Positions 25,950 through 35,943 of a DNA stretch of 64,000 bases are shown here, one piece after another. Positions within the stretch are counted from its first letter, which is position 1; each line of letters begins with the position of its first letter. A program made the position numbers and the translations under genes. A model generated the notes under the pieces. It saw nothing but the letters and a program-made list of their open reading frames with translations. It ran no database searches and was not told the origin of the DNA. This DNA is from Enterobacteriaceae bacterium (GTDB taxonomy: Bacteria; Pseudomonadota; Gammaproteobacteria; Enterobacterales; Enterobacteriaceae), in NCBI GenBank assembly GCA_031253755.1, contig JAIRVT010000022.1:45471-109470 (forward strand). The letters run 5' to 3'.

Positions 25950-28900
25950 ATGAACAATCAAAACAGAATAAATAGAGATATTCCCGTTATTGGATATCAG
26001 CAATTCATTACCCGTTTCTTTTATCCCAATATATTTAAAAGCGGTTTATTTCAAATTACCCCATTAAAAACTATTTTATTTAAAACAATTCCACTCAAAA
26101 CTACTCCATTCAAAACAACTCCATTCAAAGCAACTCCACTCAAAACCAAGCCACGGACACTTTGCTATGTGATTGCCGGTTTTCTTGCCGCTGGCAGCCT
26201 TGCGACGACCAGTAGTAAGGCATATGCGGTAAATGATTTTGCGAAAAGCGATTTTGCAAAAAACGCGATCAAAAAAAGTTATATTGAAACCGCCAATTCA
26301 GGCAATCCTGCCAGTTGGCGATCCAAAGAGTTTCTCGCCCAATGGGGGCTGGCGGCGATTCATGCGGATGAAGCGTATGCAAAAGGTTATACCGGTAAAG
26401 GCGTCAAACTGGGTATATTTGATCAGGTCGTTTACGCTAACCATCCTGAATTTGTGGGTAAAAACAAAGTGATCAACATTTACACCTCCGGGGTACGTGA
26501 GTATACCGACCCTTATATTCCGGTGAAGAAAGGTGATCCTTTTGCTTATGGTGGGAAACCCAGTGTGCAAAAAGGAAATGTATTAGGCTCCCATGGTACT
26601 CACGTTGCGGGTATTGCTGCCGGTAGCCGGGATGGCGGAATAATGCACGGCGTTGCTTATAACGCCCAGATTATCAGTGCTGACAATGGCGATCCCGGCC
26701 CTGAAGACGGCATTATTTTAGGCAATGATGGTGGAGTATATCAGGCGGGCTGGAATGCGTTGGTAGAAAGCGGTGCCCGTATTATCAATAACAGTTGGGG
26801 CATTGGTATTGTAGATAAATTTTATCATCCAAAAAACAATCCGAACGGGCCACATTTTACGCTGGAATATGCTCAACAGCAGTTTAATGAAATTAAGCCG
26901 ATATTGGGAACGAAACCCGGCGGCGCATATCAGGGTGCAATTGATGCCGCGCGCAGTGGCGCTTTGGTTATTTTTTCTGCGGGAAACAGTTACAACTATA
27001 ATGAACCGGATGCGATCACTGGTTTGCCGTGGTTTGTACCGGATATCACATCAAACTGGCTGACGGTGGCCAGCTTACAGCAAGACGCCAATAGCAGTAA
27101 TCAACTTCCTTATACGATCAGCGTTTTTTCATCCCGTTGTGGTTTTTCCGCCAGTTTTTGTGTCAGCGCTCCCGGCAGCCTTGTCTATAGCTCAGTGATA
27201 GGCGGAACAAGTGTGGATACGCCGACAATTGATTATGCGTTTAAGAGCGGCACATCAATGGCTTCCCCCCATGTTTCTGGCAGTGCTGCGGTATTGATGG
27301 AACGTTTCCCTTACATGGATGGCGCTCAAATTTCTTCCGTACTGCGCACAACGGCAACGGATATGGGTAAACCGGGCATTGATGAGATTTACGGTTGGGG
27401 AATGATTAATCTCGGCAAAGCCATCAATGGCCCCGCGATGTTCTATACGGCAGAAGATATTCCCGCTGAATTTCGTGTTCCTGATCCTGCTGCTTATGGC
27501 GATGGTCAGTTTATCGCTGATCTTCCCGGTGTTGGTGCTGTCATCGACAAGGGAAAACCCGCCGAACGTGTTTGTGAAGGCAGCCAGTGTGAATTTGATA
27601 TCTGGAGCAACGATATTAAAGGTCACGGCGGCGTGACTAAACAGGGGCGCGGAACCCTGATACTTGTCGGTCAAAATACCTATTCTGGCCCAACCTTAGT
27701 CAAACAGGGTGTTTTGGGAATGGCGGGTTCTCTGACTTCTGCGGTGACCGTACAGAATAGTGGCACATTCGGCGGTAATGGCACTATCAGCTCGCTTGAT
27801 GTTCAGCATGGAGGTGCTGTCAGCCCAGGTTTCAGCACCATCGGCCAATTCGATGTGGCTCGCAGCGTGCTGTTTGAATCTGATTCTCGTTATTTTGTAG
27901 ATGTTACTGCCGGAGGAAGTAGTGACAGCATTCATGCTGCTGATAAGGCACAGCTTAATGGCGGCAAAGTGGACGTTGCTGTGGCAGATAACCTGCTTGC
28001 TTACGATAAAGTTAATAGCCTGACAGATCAGCAATATAATATTCTCACTGCGGAAAAGGGAATCAGTGGACGTTTTGCTGAAACAGGTTCAGAACATCTC
28101 TTTCTGGATAGCCATCTGTCGTATCAACCCCAAAGAGTGCACCTTAGTCTGTCACGTAATCAAACGGCTTTTGCTGATGTGGCGCTGACACAACATGAAC
28201 GTTCGGTGGCTGAAGCGGCGGATTCACTCGGTGTGGGAAATCCGCTTTACGAAAGTATTCTGACAGCCACTTCTGCCGAGCAAGTACGCCATGCTTTCCA
28301 CCAACTTGATGGGCAAATCCACGCCGATATCGCTTCCGCGCTGGTTAATGAAAGCCGCTACCTGCGTGATACCGTGAATACCCGTTTGAACCAGCCAAAT
28401 GCGCGTTTACGGCCTATATCATCTGCGGCTTATGCCGAAAATAGTCAGGGTGAAACCGGAAGCTGGGTAAACCTGCTGGGTGCATGGAACCGTAGCTCAG
28501 GTACGGCTAATGCCAGCGGTTATCACTCTTCCACCTATGGTGTCCTGCTTGGTTTTGATGGCTTACTTGATGAACACAGCCGCCTTGGTATTGCCACGGG
28601 TTATACCCGAACTGCTCTGGATGGCAAAGAACATGCGGATGCCGATAGTAATAACTATCACGTTGCTCTCTATGGCGATCGTCAGTTTGGCGATTTGTCT
28701 CTTCGAACCGGAGGCGGCTACACCTGGCACCGCATTGATACTGATCGTACTGTCAACTATGGATATCAGTACGCTCGTGAAGAGGCAAAATACAATGGCC
28801 GCTCTGCACAGTTATTTGTCGAAGCGGCTTATAACATATCTACAGCGCCGGTCGATCTTGAGCCTTTTGTTAGTCTCGCTTACGTCGGTTTCAGCAGTGA

Positions 28901-29276
28901 TGGCATAAACGAAAAGCGCGGAGCCGCTGCGCTTCATGCTGACAAGCAACATACCGAAGCTACTTTTTCGACGCTGGGATTACGCGCTAATCATGACTGG
29001 CAAATGTCCTCGGATTCTATCGTTACCTTACATGGTGAGTTAGGCTGGCAGCATCAGTATGGCGATCGTGAACGTGCTGTGAGTTTAGCATTTCGCGGCA
29101 GTGATAAAGCGTTTGTTACCCACAGTGTTCCGGTTTCCCAAGATAGCCTTATCTTAAAAACTAAGGCTGAGATAACTGCGGGCAAGAATGCGGCGTTGAC
29201 GCTTGGCTACAGTGGTGAGTTATTTTCTAACCATCAGGATAATAGCGTGAATGCCGGTTTTATCTGGCGGTTCTGA
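25950..29276 (+). CDS. Subtilisin-like serine protease autotransporter
   Basis: From ATG 25950 the protein has 1108 residues. After a long N-terminal extension (see repeat at 26055) and a hydrophobic signal core ending near 'SSKAYA', an S8 protease domain follows with the triad Asp158 ('GIFDQ'), His218 ('GSHGTHVAG') and Ser436 ('SGTSMASPHVSG'). A beta-helical part with an autotransporter-associated strand repeat comes next ('TKQGRGTLILVGQNTYSG' to 'SPGFSTIGQF'). The last 270 residues or so are a type V beta-barrel ending '...AGFIWRF'. It should be exported through the outer membrane and display or release a protease. The Asp motif is DQV rather than the common D(S/T)G. An upstream TTG at 25920 lacks a ribosome site. 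Confidence 0.92.
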   Translation: MNNQNRINRDIPVIGYQQFITRFFYPNIFKSGLFQITPLKTILFKTIPLKTTPFKTTPFKATPLKTKPRTLCYVIAGFLAAGSLATTSSKAYAVNDFAKSDFAKNAIKKSYIETANSGNPASWRSKEFLAQWGLAAIHADEAYAKGYTGKGVKLGIFDQVVYANHPEFVGKNKVINIYTSGVREYTDPYIPVKKGDPFAYGGKPSVQKGNVLGSHGTHVAGIAAGSRDGGIMHGVAYNAQIISADNGDPGPEDGIILGNDGGVYQAGWNALVESGARIINNSWGIGIVDKFYHPKNNPNGPHFTLEYAQQQFNEIKPILGTKPGGAYQGAIDAARSGALVIFSAGNSYNYNEPDAITGLPWFVPDITSNWLTVASLQQDANSSNQLPYTISVFSSRCGFSASFCVSAPGSLVYSSVIGGTSVDTPTIDYAFKSGTSMASPHVSGSAAVLMERFPYMDGAQISSVLRTTATDMGKPGIDEIYGWGMINLGKAINGPAMFYTAEDIPAEFRVPDPAAYGDGQFIADLPGVGAVIDKGKPAERVCEGSQCEFDIWSNDIKGHGGVTKQGRGTLILVGQNTYSGPTLVKQGVLGMAGSLTSAVTVQNSGTFGGNGTISSLDVQHGGAVSPGFSTIGQFDVARSVLFESDSRYFVDVTAGGSSDSIHAADKAQLNGGKVDVAVADNLLAYDKVNSLTDQQYNILTAEKGISGRFAETGSEHLFLDSHLSYQPQRVHLSLSRNQTAFADVALTQHERSVAEAADSLGVGNPLYESILTATSAEQVRHAFHQLDGQIHADIASALVNESRYLRDTVNTRLNQPNARLRPISSAAYAENSQGETGSWVNLLGAWNRSSGTANASGYHSSTYGVLLGFDGLLDEHSRLGIATGYTRTALDGKEHADADSNNYHVALYGDRQFGDLSLRTGGGYTWHRIDTDRTVNYGYQYAREEAKYNGRSAQLFVEAAYNISTAPVDLEPFVSLAYVGFSSDGINEKRGAAALHADKQHTEATFSTLGLRANHDWQMSSDSIVTLHGELGWQHQYGDRERAVSLAFRGSDKAFVTHSVPVSQDSLILKTKAEITAGKNAALTLGYSGELFSNHQDNSVNAGFIWRF
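26055..26144. repeat. Six in-frame 15-bp units in the autotransporter N-terminal extension
   Basis: Six successive 15-mers (26055-26069, then every 15 bp to 26144), of the type ACTACTCCATTCAAA, encode a run of Thr-Pro-Phe/Leu-Lys-Thr/Ala-like pentapeptides before the signal hydrophobic core. A two-unit relative, GATTTTGCGAAAAGC / GATTTTGCAAAAAAC, lies at 26235-26264 just after the signal region. Confidence 0.85.
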
Positions 29277-29388
29277 TAATTGATACCAGCACCTGAATTT
29301 CGGTTGAGAAATAAAGGAAAAAGGAAGCGCCTGAGGCACGAGCAGCATTTTTGCTTAGAAAAAAATAGTGTCTCAGGCTATGGCTACT

Positions 29389-29763
29389 TCAGAAGAATTT
29401 TTTGCAGTGTGGACCAAAACTACCGCTGTCAATCACGCCGGCCAGACGCCCATTCTGTACGAGTAAGTTGGCTGGAATTAAATCCTTATGGCTCATTTCT
29501 GGGTTACCAATAGCAGGTAATTCACGCAGTTTTGACCATAGATTTCGTAGTCTTGGAACATCAAGCAACCCTTCACTCTTGGAAAAGCAAACAGACATCC
29601 ACTCATCATGATCGGTCAGGCAACTTCCACGCCCATTGCCATTGAAGGGTAACCCTCCAGTTTCAGCAGAACGTAATGCCAAAATAAGATCAGCAATATC
29701 TTGCGCGAATGTCACTGAATCAGCCAGAACAACTGGAGTAGCAATATCTCCGTCAACCCAGCT
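29389..29763 (-). pseudogene. Remnant of an aminoglycoside-phosphotransferase-family gene
   Basis: The minus strand reads openly from 29763, just after a stop codon, to 29389. It contains 'WVDGDIATPVVLADSVTFAQDIADLILALR' and 'MSHKDLIPANLLVQNGRLAGVIDSGSFGP'. The second stretch is the kinase catalytic loop (Brenner motif: His-x-Asp-Leu-x-Pro-x-Asn) and the start of the metal-binding Asp motif of APH/choline-kinase-like proteins. About 100 N-terminal residues and the C-terminal helices are absent, so this is an internal fragment. It lies right after the sbcC stop. The original substrate, antibiotic or otherwise, cannot be told. Confidence 0.75.
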
Positions 29764-29772
29764 TTATGTTTT

Positions 29773-32700
29773 TTAAAGCGTGGGTACTGAAAATTCCGCC
29801 GCCAATTTACTGAACCCCAATCCATTCATTTTTTCTACTTTGATCTGTACCGGTATTCGTTCTTTCATCGCTTCAACATGGCTGATAACACCAATTGTTT
29901 TGCCGGTGGCATTTAAATGATCGAGCGCATCCAGAGCGATATCCAGTGTTTCGGCATCAAGAGTGCCAAAGCCTTCATCAAGGAACAGGGATTCTATCTG
30001 GGTTTTATTGCTCACCAGATCAGATAGTGCCAGTGCCAGCGCAAGACTGACGAGGAAACTTTCTCCTCCGGAAAGTGTTTTCGTATCCCGAAGTGCATCT
30101 GCCTGCCAAGTATCGACGATCTGTAGCTCCAGCCCACCATCATCTTTATTCTGTTGCTTGCGTTGTAGATAATAGCGGCCATGTAACTTTTCTAACCGAA
30201 GATTCGCCAGCTCGACTAAATGATCCAACGTTAACCCTTGGGCAAAACGCCGGAATTTGGCACCATCCGCAGAACCGAGCAGGTTATTGAGATAACTCCA
30301 GTCATCATAGTTTTGTTGTGAAAGCGCAATTTGTGCCAGCAGCTCTTGCTGGTGGTTTCGGCGATGGGCATCGCTGTTGAGCAGGGTTTTGACTTCACCT
30401 TGTTGTTGATTGTTTTGCTTCAATTCATTAGCAACATGAGTTAAATGTTCAGTTAATTGCGATGGATCGTATTGTTCCAACAGTGCCGGTGATTTTTGCC
30501 GATGTTGGTGTAATACCGTTTCTGACTCGTGATAGCGGGTTTTGGCCTGTAAGTTTTGTTGGGTCAGTTGTTCCTGTTGTTGTCGCAGATGTTCCCGTTG
30601 TTCTGGTGCCAGCAAAGCGCGTTCAAAGGCTGATTGATCTGTAAAACCCTCTTGTTGCAACCCTTGCAGGAAGGCGTTGGATGCGAGTGTCATTTCATCT
30701 TTAGCTGCCCGGCAGTTACGTTCGATTTCACTGATCACACCGGCTAATTGATTCATTTTATTCTGCAACTGTTGCAGCACCGCTGTGGCTTGTTTACAAG
30801 CAGAATCCAATTCATCTGTTGTTTGCTGCAATTCTTGACGAGTCGTCTTGACCGATTTTTCACCAAATAATTGATAACGCTCATGCCGGGTTTGCTGTAA
30901 TAACTGTTGGTATTGCTGTTGTTGCTCATGGAGTGTTTGTAACTTATTGGTCAATCTGTTTTTTTGTTTTTCCAATTCAGCCAATTTACTTTGCAGAGCG
31001 GCTTGTTCCTGCTGCAATTGTTGCCATCTTTCGCGTGATGCCAGATAGCGTTGCAGTTCACTGACACGTTGTTGCAACCAGTTCTCAATCTCTTGTGGCT
31101 CTGGAAAGGCAAATGGGGTATCGCATAATGTATGGCCTAACTGTTCTGACGTCTCTGCATACTCGGCTTCCCGCTGATGAAGCTCTTGCGTATTTTCAGT
31201 TAACTGCTTCTGATATGAATCTTGTTTGATTTTTTCCAGTGCAATCTCTTGTTCATATGATTTGCACTGTTCACGATGGACCAATAGTGTTTTTTCCTCA
31301 ATCTGACACTGTTTTTCTGCCTGCAATAACGCTTCGTACTGTTTCTGGTTTTGCTGGTAATGGGATTTTCGTTGAGCAATAAACTGATTGACTGGTTCTG
31401 CTGCCATTAATAATTCGGGAACTTCCAATTGTTGGCAATGGTGTCGCCATTGTGTTGCCATCTCTTGCTGTTGAAATGTGAGGCTGGCAATGGATTGTTG
31501 CAATTGCTCAATATTCCCTTGCTGGAACAGTTTTTTTTGCTGTAAAGCAGCATGTTCTGCCTGAAGCTGTTCGATTTTCTGGTTCAGAATGTGCAAACGT
31601 TGCTCTGATTCTGGCAGGGCAATGTTCTGGTATTCCGTGATTGACGGGTGGTGAGTCGCACCACAAAGTGGGCAGGCTTCTCCTTCCTTTAATTGATTGC
31701 GCTCTTGTTCAAGACTGATTATCCGCTGCTCCAGACGAATACGAGACGTTAAATCCTGCTGGTGCTGTTGAGTTTCGGCCAATTGCTGCTCAACAGTGGT
31801 TATCCGGGCGGGCATGGGCGCCAGCAATTCTTTAGTTTGTGTGAGTTGACCCTGATTGGTTGAAAGTGCTGCCTGTAATTGCTGGATCTGAGGCAGTAAA
31901 ATTTCCAGTTGGTTTTGCGAATTAAGTTGTGATTGATAATCCGCTAATTGCTCCTGCAATTGCGCCAAAGGGGAGTTTATTTGCAATTCGGCCAGTTTTT
32001 TTTCTGCCAGAATAAGCGCATTCTGCAATGGCTGGCTTTGCGCTATCTGCTTTTCCAGTGTTGAGTTTAAGGTACTCAGATTTCCTGTTGTCTGGGCAAG
32101 TTCAACCGTGATTTGCTGTGCTTTTTGTCGGAGTTTGGTTATTTGTTGCTGTTTTTCCTGTTGGCGAGAAAAAAGCTGTTTCCACTCAGGTAATTTGCTC
32201 TCCAGACTGCGCAAATAAGGGTGCTTTTCATAATAGATTGCCAGCGTTTTGTGTTCATGATCCAGCGCAGTGCGTTTCTCTTCCGTTAGTTGATATTGGG
32301 ATGACACTTCTGCCAGTTCACGGTCATGCGCGGTCAGCTCTTCTTCCAGTGTAAACAGATCATTAGACTGAATATTAATTTTATGATCGAGAGGAATAAT
32401 TTGCTCTGAAATCAGCTTTTCCTGTTGTTCGTGGTGCTTTAGATGTTCTTGCCGGGTATGTTCCAAATCGATTTGTTTTTGTTGAGCGGGTTGTAACAAA
32501 GCCGTGTGTTGTTGGATTTCACCGGTTACCTTTTTATATTGCTCGTCAAGCCGATTTTTTTCGGCAAAGGCTCGACGTTGTGCATCCCACAATGGACGGA
32601 TTTTTTCAGCAGGTTCACTGGCCGCCAGTTGCTGTAATTGGGGCAGGGCATTCTGAATGGCTTGTTCCGCTTGCTGTAACACTCGTTGATGGTGAGTGAG

Positions 32701-33474
32701 CGATTGTTCCAGCTCATGCTGTTGCACAAGCCAGTGCTCAGCAGCCTGTAGCTGTTTAAGTTGCTGGTTTAAATTAACTTCTGCGGAAAGAAGCTGTTGC
32801 TGCTGCGTCTGGTATTCCGTGATCTGTTCTGGTGTGAGTAATTCAATTGAAGAGGCTTTCGCTTGTTGAATATTCAGTTCGGACTGAGCTTCTTTATAGC
32901 GTTGATAAATCTCTTGCGACAGAATGCCGTAAATCTCTGTCCCGGTCAGCTCTTCCAGCAAATCGGCGCGATCTTTATCATCGGCATTTAGAAATGCCGC
33001 AAAATCTCCCTGTGACAGAAGAATAGATTTAGTAAAACGCTTGAAATCAAGACCTGTGATTTCCGCAATTTTTTCTTTTTTATCCGGTATCTTATCAGCC
33101 AGAATTTTCCCTGTTTTTTTGTCGGCCAACTCTCCTCTCGGCGGCTGAAGTTTGCCGCCAGCCTGATTGCGGGCACGGCGCTGGCTCCAGAATGCACGAT
33201 ATGCCGTTCCTTTCACTTCAAACTCAACTTCTGACAGGCATTCAGCTGTGTGGCGGGTCATTAATTCATTCTGATTGGCTGAAATGGTACTGAGCCGGGG
33301 AGTCTCATGGTATAAGGCAAGGCAGATAGCATCCAGCAGGGTGGTTTTCCCTGCTCCGGTCGGGCCGGTAATGGCAAATAGCCCGTTGCTGGCAAACGGC
33401 TCTGCCGTGAAATCAATTTTCCATTCACCTTGCAGGGAATTAATATTTTTTAGCCGTAAGCTAAGAATCTTCAT
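29773..33474 (-). CDS. sbcC: Exonuclease subunit SbcC
   Basis: This SMC/Rad50-like ATPase of 1233 residues has the Walker A '[20 protein letters not shown]' near the N-terminus, two long Gln-rich coiled-coil arms, the zinc-hook Cys-x-x-Cys in '[13 protein letters not shown]' at about residue 600, and the C-terminal signature '[19 protein letters not shown]' followed by Walker B '[12 protein letters not shown]'. With SbcD it cuts DNA hairpins and protein-blocked ends, which are common products of palindromic DNA. It is slightly longer than E. coli SbcC (about 1048), mainly in the coiled coil. Its start overlaps the sbcD stop by 4 bp. Confidence 0.96.
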   Translation of the reverse strand: MKILSLRLKNINSLQGEWKIDFTAEPFASNGLFAITGPTGAGKTTLLDAICLALYHETPRLSTISANQNELMTRHTAECLSEVEFEVKGTAYRAFWSQRRARNQAGGKLQPPRGELADKKTGKILADKIPDKKEKIAEITGLDFKRFTKSILLSQGDFAAFLNADDKDRADLLEELTGTEIYGILSQEIYQRYKEAQSELNIQQAKASSIELLTPEQITEYQTQQQQLLSAEVNLNQQLKQLQAAEHWLVQQHELEQSLTHHQRVLQQAEQAIQNALPQLQQLAASEPAEKIRPLWDAQRRAFAEKNRLDEQYKKVTGEIQQHTALLQPAQQKQIDLEHTRQEHLKHHEQQEKLISEQIIPLDHKINIQSNDLFTLEEELTAHDRELAEVSSQYQLTEEKRTALDHEHKTLAIYYEKHPYLRSLESKLPEWKQLFSRQQEKQQQITKLRQKAQQITVELAQTTGNLSTLNSTLEKQIAQSQPLQNALILAEKKLAELQINSPLAQLQEQLADYQSQLNSQNQLEILLPQIQQLQAALSTNQGQLTQTKELLAPMPARITTVEQQLAETQQHQQDLTSRIRLEQRIISLEQERNQLKEGEACPLCGATHHPSITEYQNIALPESEQRLHILNQKIEQLQAEHAALQQKKLFQQGNIEQLQQSIASLTFQQQEMATQWRHHCQQLEVPELLMAAEPVNQFIAQRKSHYQQNQKQYEALLQAEKQCQIEEKTLLVHREQCKSYEQEIALEKIKQDSYQKQLTENTQELHQREAEYAETSEQLGHTLCDTPFAFPEPQEIENWLQQRVSELQRYLASRERWQQLQQEQAALQSKLAELEKQKNRLTNKLQTLHEQQQQYQQLLQQTRHERYQLFGEKSVKTTRQELQQTTDELDSACKQATAVLQQLQNKMNQLAGVISEIERNCRAAKDEMTLASNAFLQGLQQEGFTDQSAFERALLAPEQREHLRQQQEQLTQQNLQAKTRYHESETVLHQHRQKSPALLEQYDPSQLTEHLTHVANELKQNNQQQGEVKTLLNSDAHRRNHQQELLAQIALSQQNYDDWSYLNNLLGSADGAKFRRFAQGLTLDHLVELANLRLEKLHGRYYLQRKQQNKDDGGLELQIVDTWQADALRDTKTLSGGESFLVSLALALALSDLVSNKTQIESLFLDEGFGTLDAETLDIALDALDHLNATGKTIGVISHVEAMKERIPVQIKVEKMNGLGFSKLAAEFSVPTL

Positions 33475-34799
33475 GCTATCTCGTCCTTAATGACGTTCGT
33501 CTTTGAATGACCACTCTGAGTAATATCATCCAGCGTTTGCCTGAACAGGGTCGTTAACCGCTGCTTTTGTGTCAGATCATCAAGCTCAGCCGCCGCCAGC
33601 CGCCGCTCAAAAACTTCATGAACGCTCAGCTCTGCCAGAGTCTCTTTATTTTTCTCCGTCAGTGAGTGTTGCCGGGCAGTTTTACTGCGTCGTAGCAAAA
33701 TAATTTCGACAGGCAGATCGATTGCCATAGTCTGAATGCGTTTCTGGATATCATGCAGGTAATCTTGAGTTGCAATTTCAATATCCAGCCAGACAGGGCG
33801 CTCTCCCTGATATTCCCTGAAAACCTGCAATTGTTCTTCAATTTGCTTTAAATTCCCCCGAATTAATTGCATAGGCTGGTAATTGGGAATGGGTAACAAA
33901 GTAACACCGAGGAATTTCTCTTCGCTGAAATCAACCAGACAAACACTTTTCTCTTGCCCGACTTCATCAAAACTTAAGGGAATCGGCGAACCGCTATAAC
34001 GGATATGCTCGGATTGATTAACATGTTGTGGACGATGAATGTGCCCCAGAGCGATATAGTCGGCAGGCGGAAATGACTGGGCGGGAAAAGCATCCAGTGT
34101 GCCAATGTAAATATCCCGGACAGACTCCGTGGTAGAAGCGCCTACCGTGGTCAAATGCCCGGTTGCGATAATCGGCACTGGCTGACCGAGTTGCTCCCGC
34201 AGTTCACACGCTTTCTGATAGAGCGTTTGGTAGTGCTCACTAATGGCATCCTGTAAGGCTTGCTGCTTTTGGGTAGCGGATAGCCCGGCTTTGCTCACCA
34301 TGATATCCCGTGGGCGTAGGTAAGGAATGGCACACAAAATAGCGCCCGCTTCACCACTCTTATTATTCAGCACTTTTATTTGCGGGTGATGGTCTTGTGA
34401 ATAGTGTATTTGTGAATAGTGTATTTGTGGGTGGCGTTTTTGTGGGTCGAGAGTTTGCTGTTGGGTATCGGATTCGGCGCAAGCAATGACCGTGGTGTTC
34501 AGATAAGAAAACAACGTTTTTGATTCATTGAGTGTCGCAACAGAATCATGATTTCCGCCAAGAATGATGAGCTGGCAACCTGTAGGTTGCAATTCGACAA
34601 CAAACCTGTTGTACAGCTCACGGGCGTAACTGGGGGGAGAACCAGTATCAAAAATATCGCCGGCAATAATCAGTGCATCGACCTGATGTGCGTTGACTTG
34701 CCCGATAAGCCACTGCAAAAAATGCTGATGCTCTGCCGCCCGATTTTTAGTGAAGAAGTACTGACCAAGATGCCAGTCTGACGTATGAATTATCCGCAT
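33471..34799 (-). CDS. sbcD: Exonuclease subunit SbcD
   Basis: This Mre11-type metallophosphoesterase has 442 residues from ATG 34799 (start chosen because '[13 protein letters not shown]' is the family N-terminus; an upstream ATG at 34841 adds an unrelated tail). It contains 'DWHLGQ', '[13 protein letters not shown]', 'LGGNHDS', 'ATGHLT' and 'GHIHRPQ', the five phosphoesterase motifs. E. coli SbcD has 400 residues. The excess lies partly in a loop at about residues 115-140, where five 15-bp units encode xxPQK-type pentapeptides (34382-34456). It is divergent from phoB, as in E. coli. Confidence 0.95.
   Translation of the reverse strand: MRIIHTSDWHLGQYFFTKNRAAEHQHFLQWLIGQVNAHQVDALIIAGDIFDTGSPPSYARELYNRFVVELQPTGCQLIILGGNHDSVATLNESKTLFSYLNTTVIACAESDTQQQTLDPQKRHPQIHYSQIHYSQDHHPQIKVLNNKSGEAGAILCAIPYLRPRDIMVSKAGLSATQKQQALQDAISEHYQTLYQKACELREQLGQPVPIIATGHLTTVGASTTESVRDIYIGTLDAFPAQSFPPADYIALGHIHRPQHVNQSEHIRYSGSPIPLSFDEVGQEKSVCLVDFSEEKFLGVTLLPIPNYQPMQLIRGNLKQIEEQLQVFREYQGERPVWLDIEIATQDYLHDIQKRIQTMAIDLPVEIILLRRSKTARQHSLTEKNKETLAELSVHEVFERRLAAAELDDLTQKQRLTTLFRQTLDDITQSGHSKTNVIKDEIA
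34382..34456. repeat. Five in-frame 15-bp units inside sbcD
   Basis: The units on the plus strand begin at 34382, 34397, 34412, 34427 and 34442. Two adjacent ones are identical (GTGAATAGTGTATTT). On the coding strand they give [28 protein letters not shown] peptides in a surface loop. Confidence 0.85.
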
Positions 34800-35035
34800 A
34801 TTTTGCTCTTTTTTATCCGGTATTTTTGCTTTGTTTTGCATGTACTGTTGCGCTATTCCAGCGCCCCGCCTGTTTCGTCCTGATGCTAATTATAATGAGT
34901 GCTTGCGGGATGTCGTGGGTAATTATGATTTCATCTGCAAATTTTCGAGCCGCTTCGCAACTACAATGAAAGTTGACAATCGTGTAATAAATTCTCTGGA
35001 ATGCGGATTACAATTCTGTACTGAAAGCCGGATGT

Positions 35036-35053
35036 GTTTCATAAAACTGTAAT
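35036..35053 (+). promoter_or_regulatory. Pho box upstream of phoB
   Basis: GTTTCAT-AAAA-CTGTAAT has the exact 7-4-7 build of a PhoB half-site pair (consensus CTGTCAT, 4 A/T bases, CTGTCAT). It lies about 65 bp before the phoB ATG, where E. coli phoB also has its Pho box, so phoBR is autoregulated. The fit is seen; binding is inferred. Confidence 0.75.
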
Positions 35054-35118
35054 AAAATTGATTCACAATGATGTACTGTGAGTTTTGCTGACTTCAATCA
35101 TACTGGACAGGATTAACC

Positions 35119-35808
35119 ATGGTTAAACGTATTTTGGTTGTTGAAGATGAAACCCCAATTCGTGAAATGGTGTGTTTCGCACTGGAACAGAACGGATATG
35201 AACCTGTTGAAGCAGAAGATTATGATACCGCTATCGGGTGTCTGTCAGAGCCTTATCCTGATTTAGTCCTGTTGGATTGGATGTTACCCGGTGGTTCGGG
35301 AATACAAATTATTAAGCAGATGAAGCACAGCAATAGCACGAAAGAGATTCCTATCATGATGGTGACGGCAAGGGGAGAAGAAGAAGATAGGGTTCGCGGG
35401 CTTGATGTTGGCGCGGATGACTATATTACCAAACCATTTTCCCCCAAGGAGCTGATTGCCCGCGTGAAAGCCGTGTTGCGTCGTATATCGCCAATGGCAG
35501 CAGAAGATATTATCCATATTAATGGATTGGTGCTGAATTCCACATCGCACCGTGTTTCCAGCCAAGGCACGGATCTCGATATCGGGCCAACAGAATTCAA
35601 ACTTCTCCATTTTTTCATGACACATCCTGAACGGGTTTATAGCCGTGAACAGTTACTCAATTATGTATGGGGAACGAATGTTTACGTAGAAGATCGCACT
35701 ATTGATGTGCATATCCGTCGGTTACGCAAGGTACTCGAAATCGGCGGGCACGATAAAATGGTACAGACTGTTCGTGGCACGGGATATCGCTTTTCTGCCC
35801 GCTATTAA
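35119..35808 (+). CDS. phoB: Phosphate regulon response regulator PhoB
   Basis: This 229-residue OmpR-family regulator has a receiver domain with phospho-acceptor Asp53 in '[13 protein letters not shown]' and Lys of '[13 protein letters not shown]', then a winged-helix DNA-binding domain ending '[38 protein letters not shown]'. Under phosphate starvation PhoR phosphorylates it and it activates Pho genes. Length and sequence are those of E. coli PhoB (229). A Pho box lies upstream. A 15-bp direct duplication lies between this gene and phoR. Confidence 0.97.
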   Translation: MVKRILVVEDETPIREMVCFALEQNGYEPVEAEDYDTAIGCLSEPYPDLVLLDWMLPGGSGIQIIKQMKHSNSTKEIPIMMVTARGEEEDRVRGLDVGADDYITKPFSPKELIARVKAVLRRISPMAAEDIIHINGLVLNSTSHRVSSQGTDLDIGPTEFKLLHFFMTHPERVYSREQLLNYVWGTNVYVEDRTIDVHIRRLRKVLEIGGHDKMVQTVRGTGYRFSARY

Positions 35809-35836
35809 CTTGGCTGATTCCTGTCACAGGACACTA

Positions 35837-35866
35837 GATTTTGTTACTGAAGATTTTGTTACTGAA
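35837..35866. repeat. Perfect 15-bp tandem duplication between phoB and phoR
   Basis: GATTTTGTTACTGAA occurs twice in direct succession (35837-35851 and 35852-35866) with no mismatch, which suggests a recent event. Confidence 0.85.
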
Positions 35867-35943
35867 ATCGTGAACTGGCATTGTGACTGGCTTGGCGAGC
35901 ATGGATAAAACAACTTAAGACCATCAATTACGGAGAGAGTCAG

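Noticed and set aside
26055..26144. Phase-variable repeat tract switching the autotransporter on and off
   Set aside because: The unit is 15 bp, a multiple of three, so copy changes keep the reading frame.
34382..34456. Regularly spaced repeats in sbcD as a possible CRISPR array
   Set aside because: The units are 15 bp, contiguous with no spacers, and in frame inside a conserved gene.
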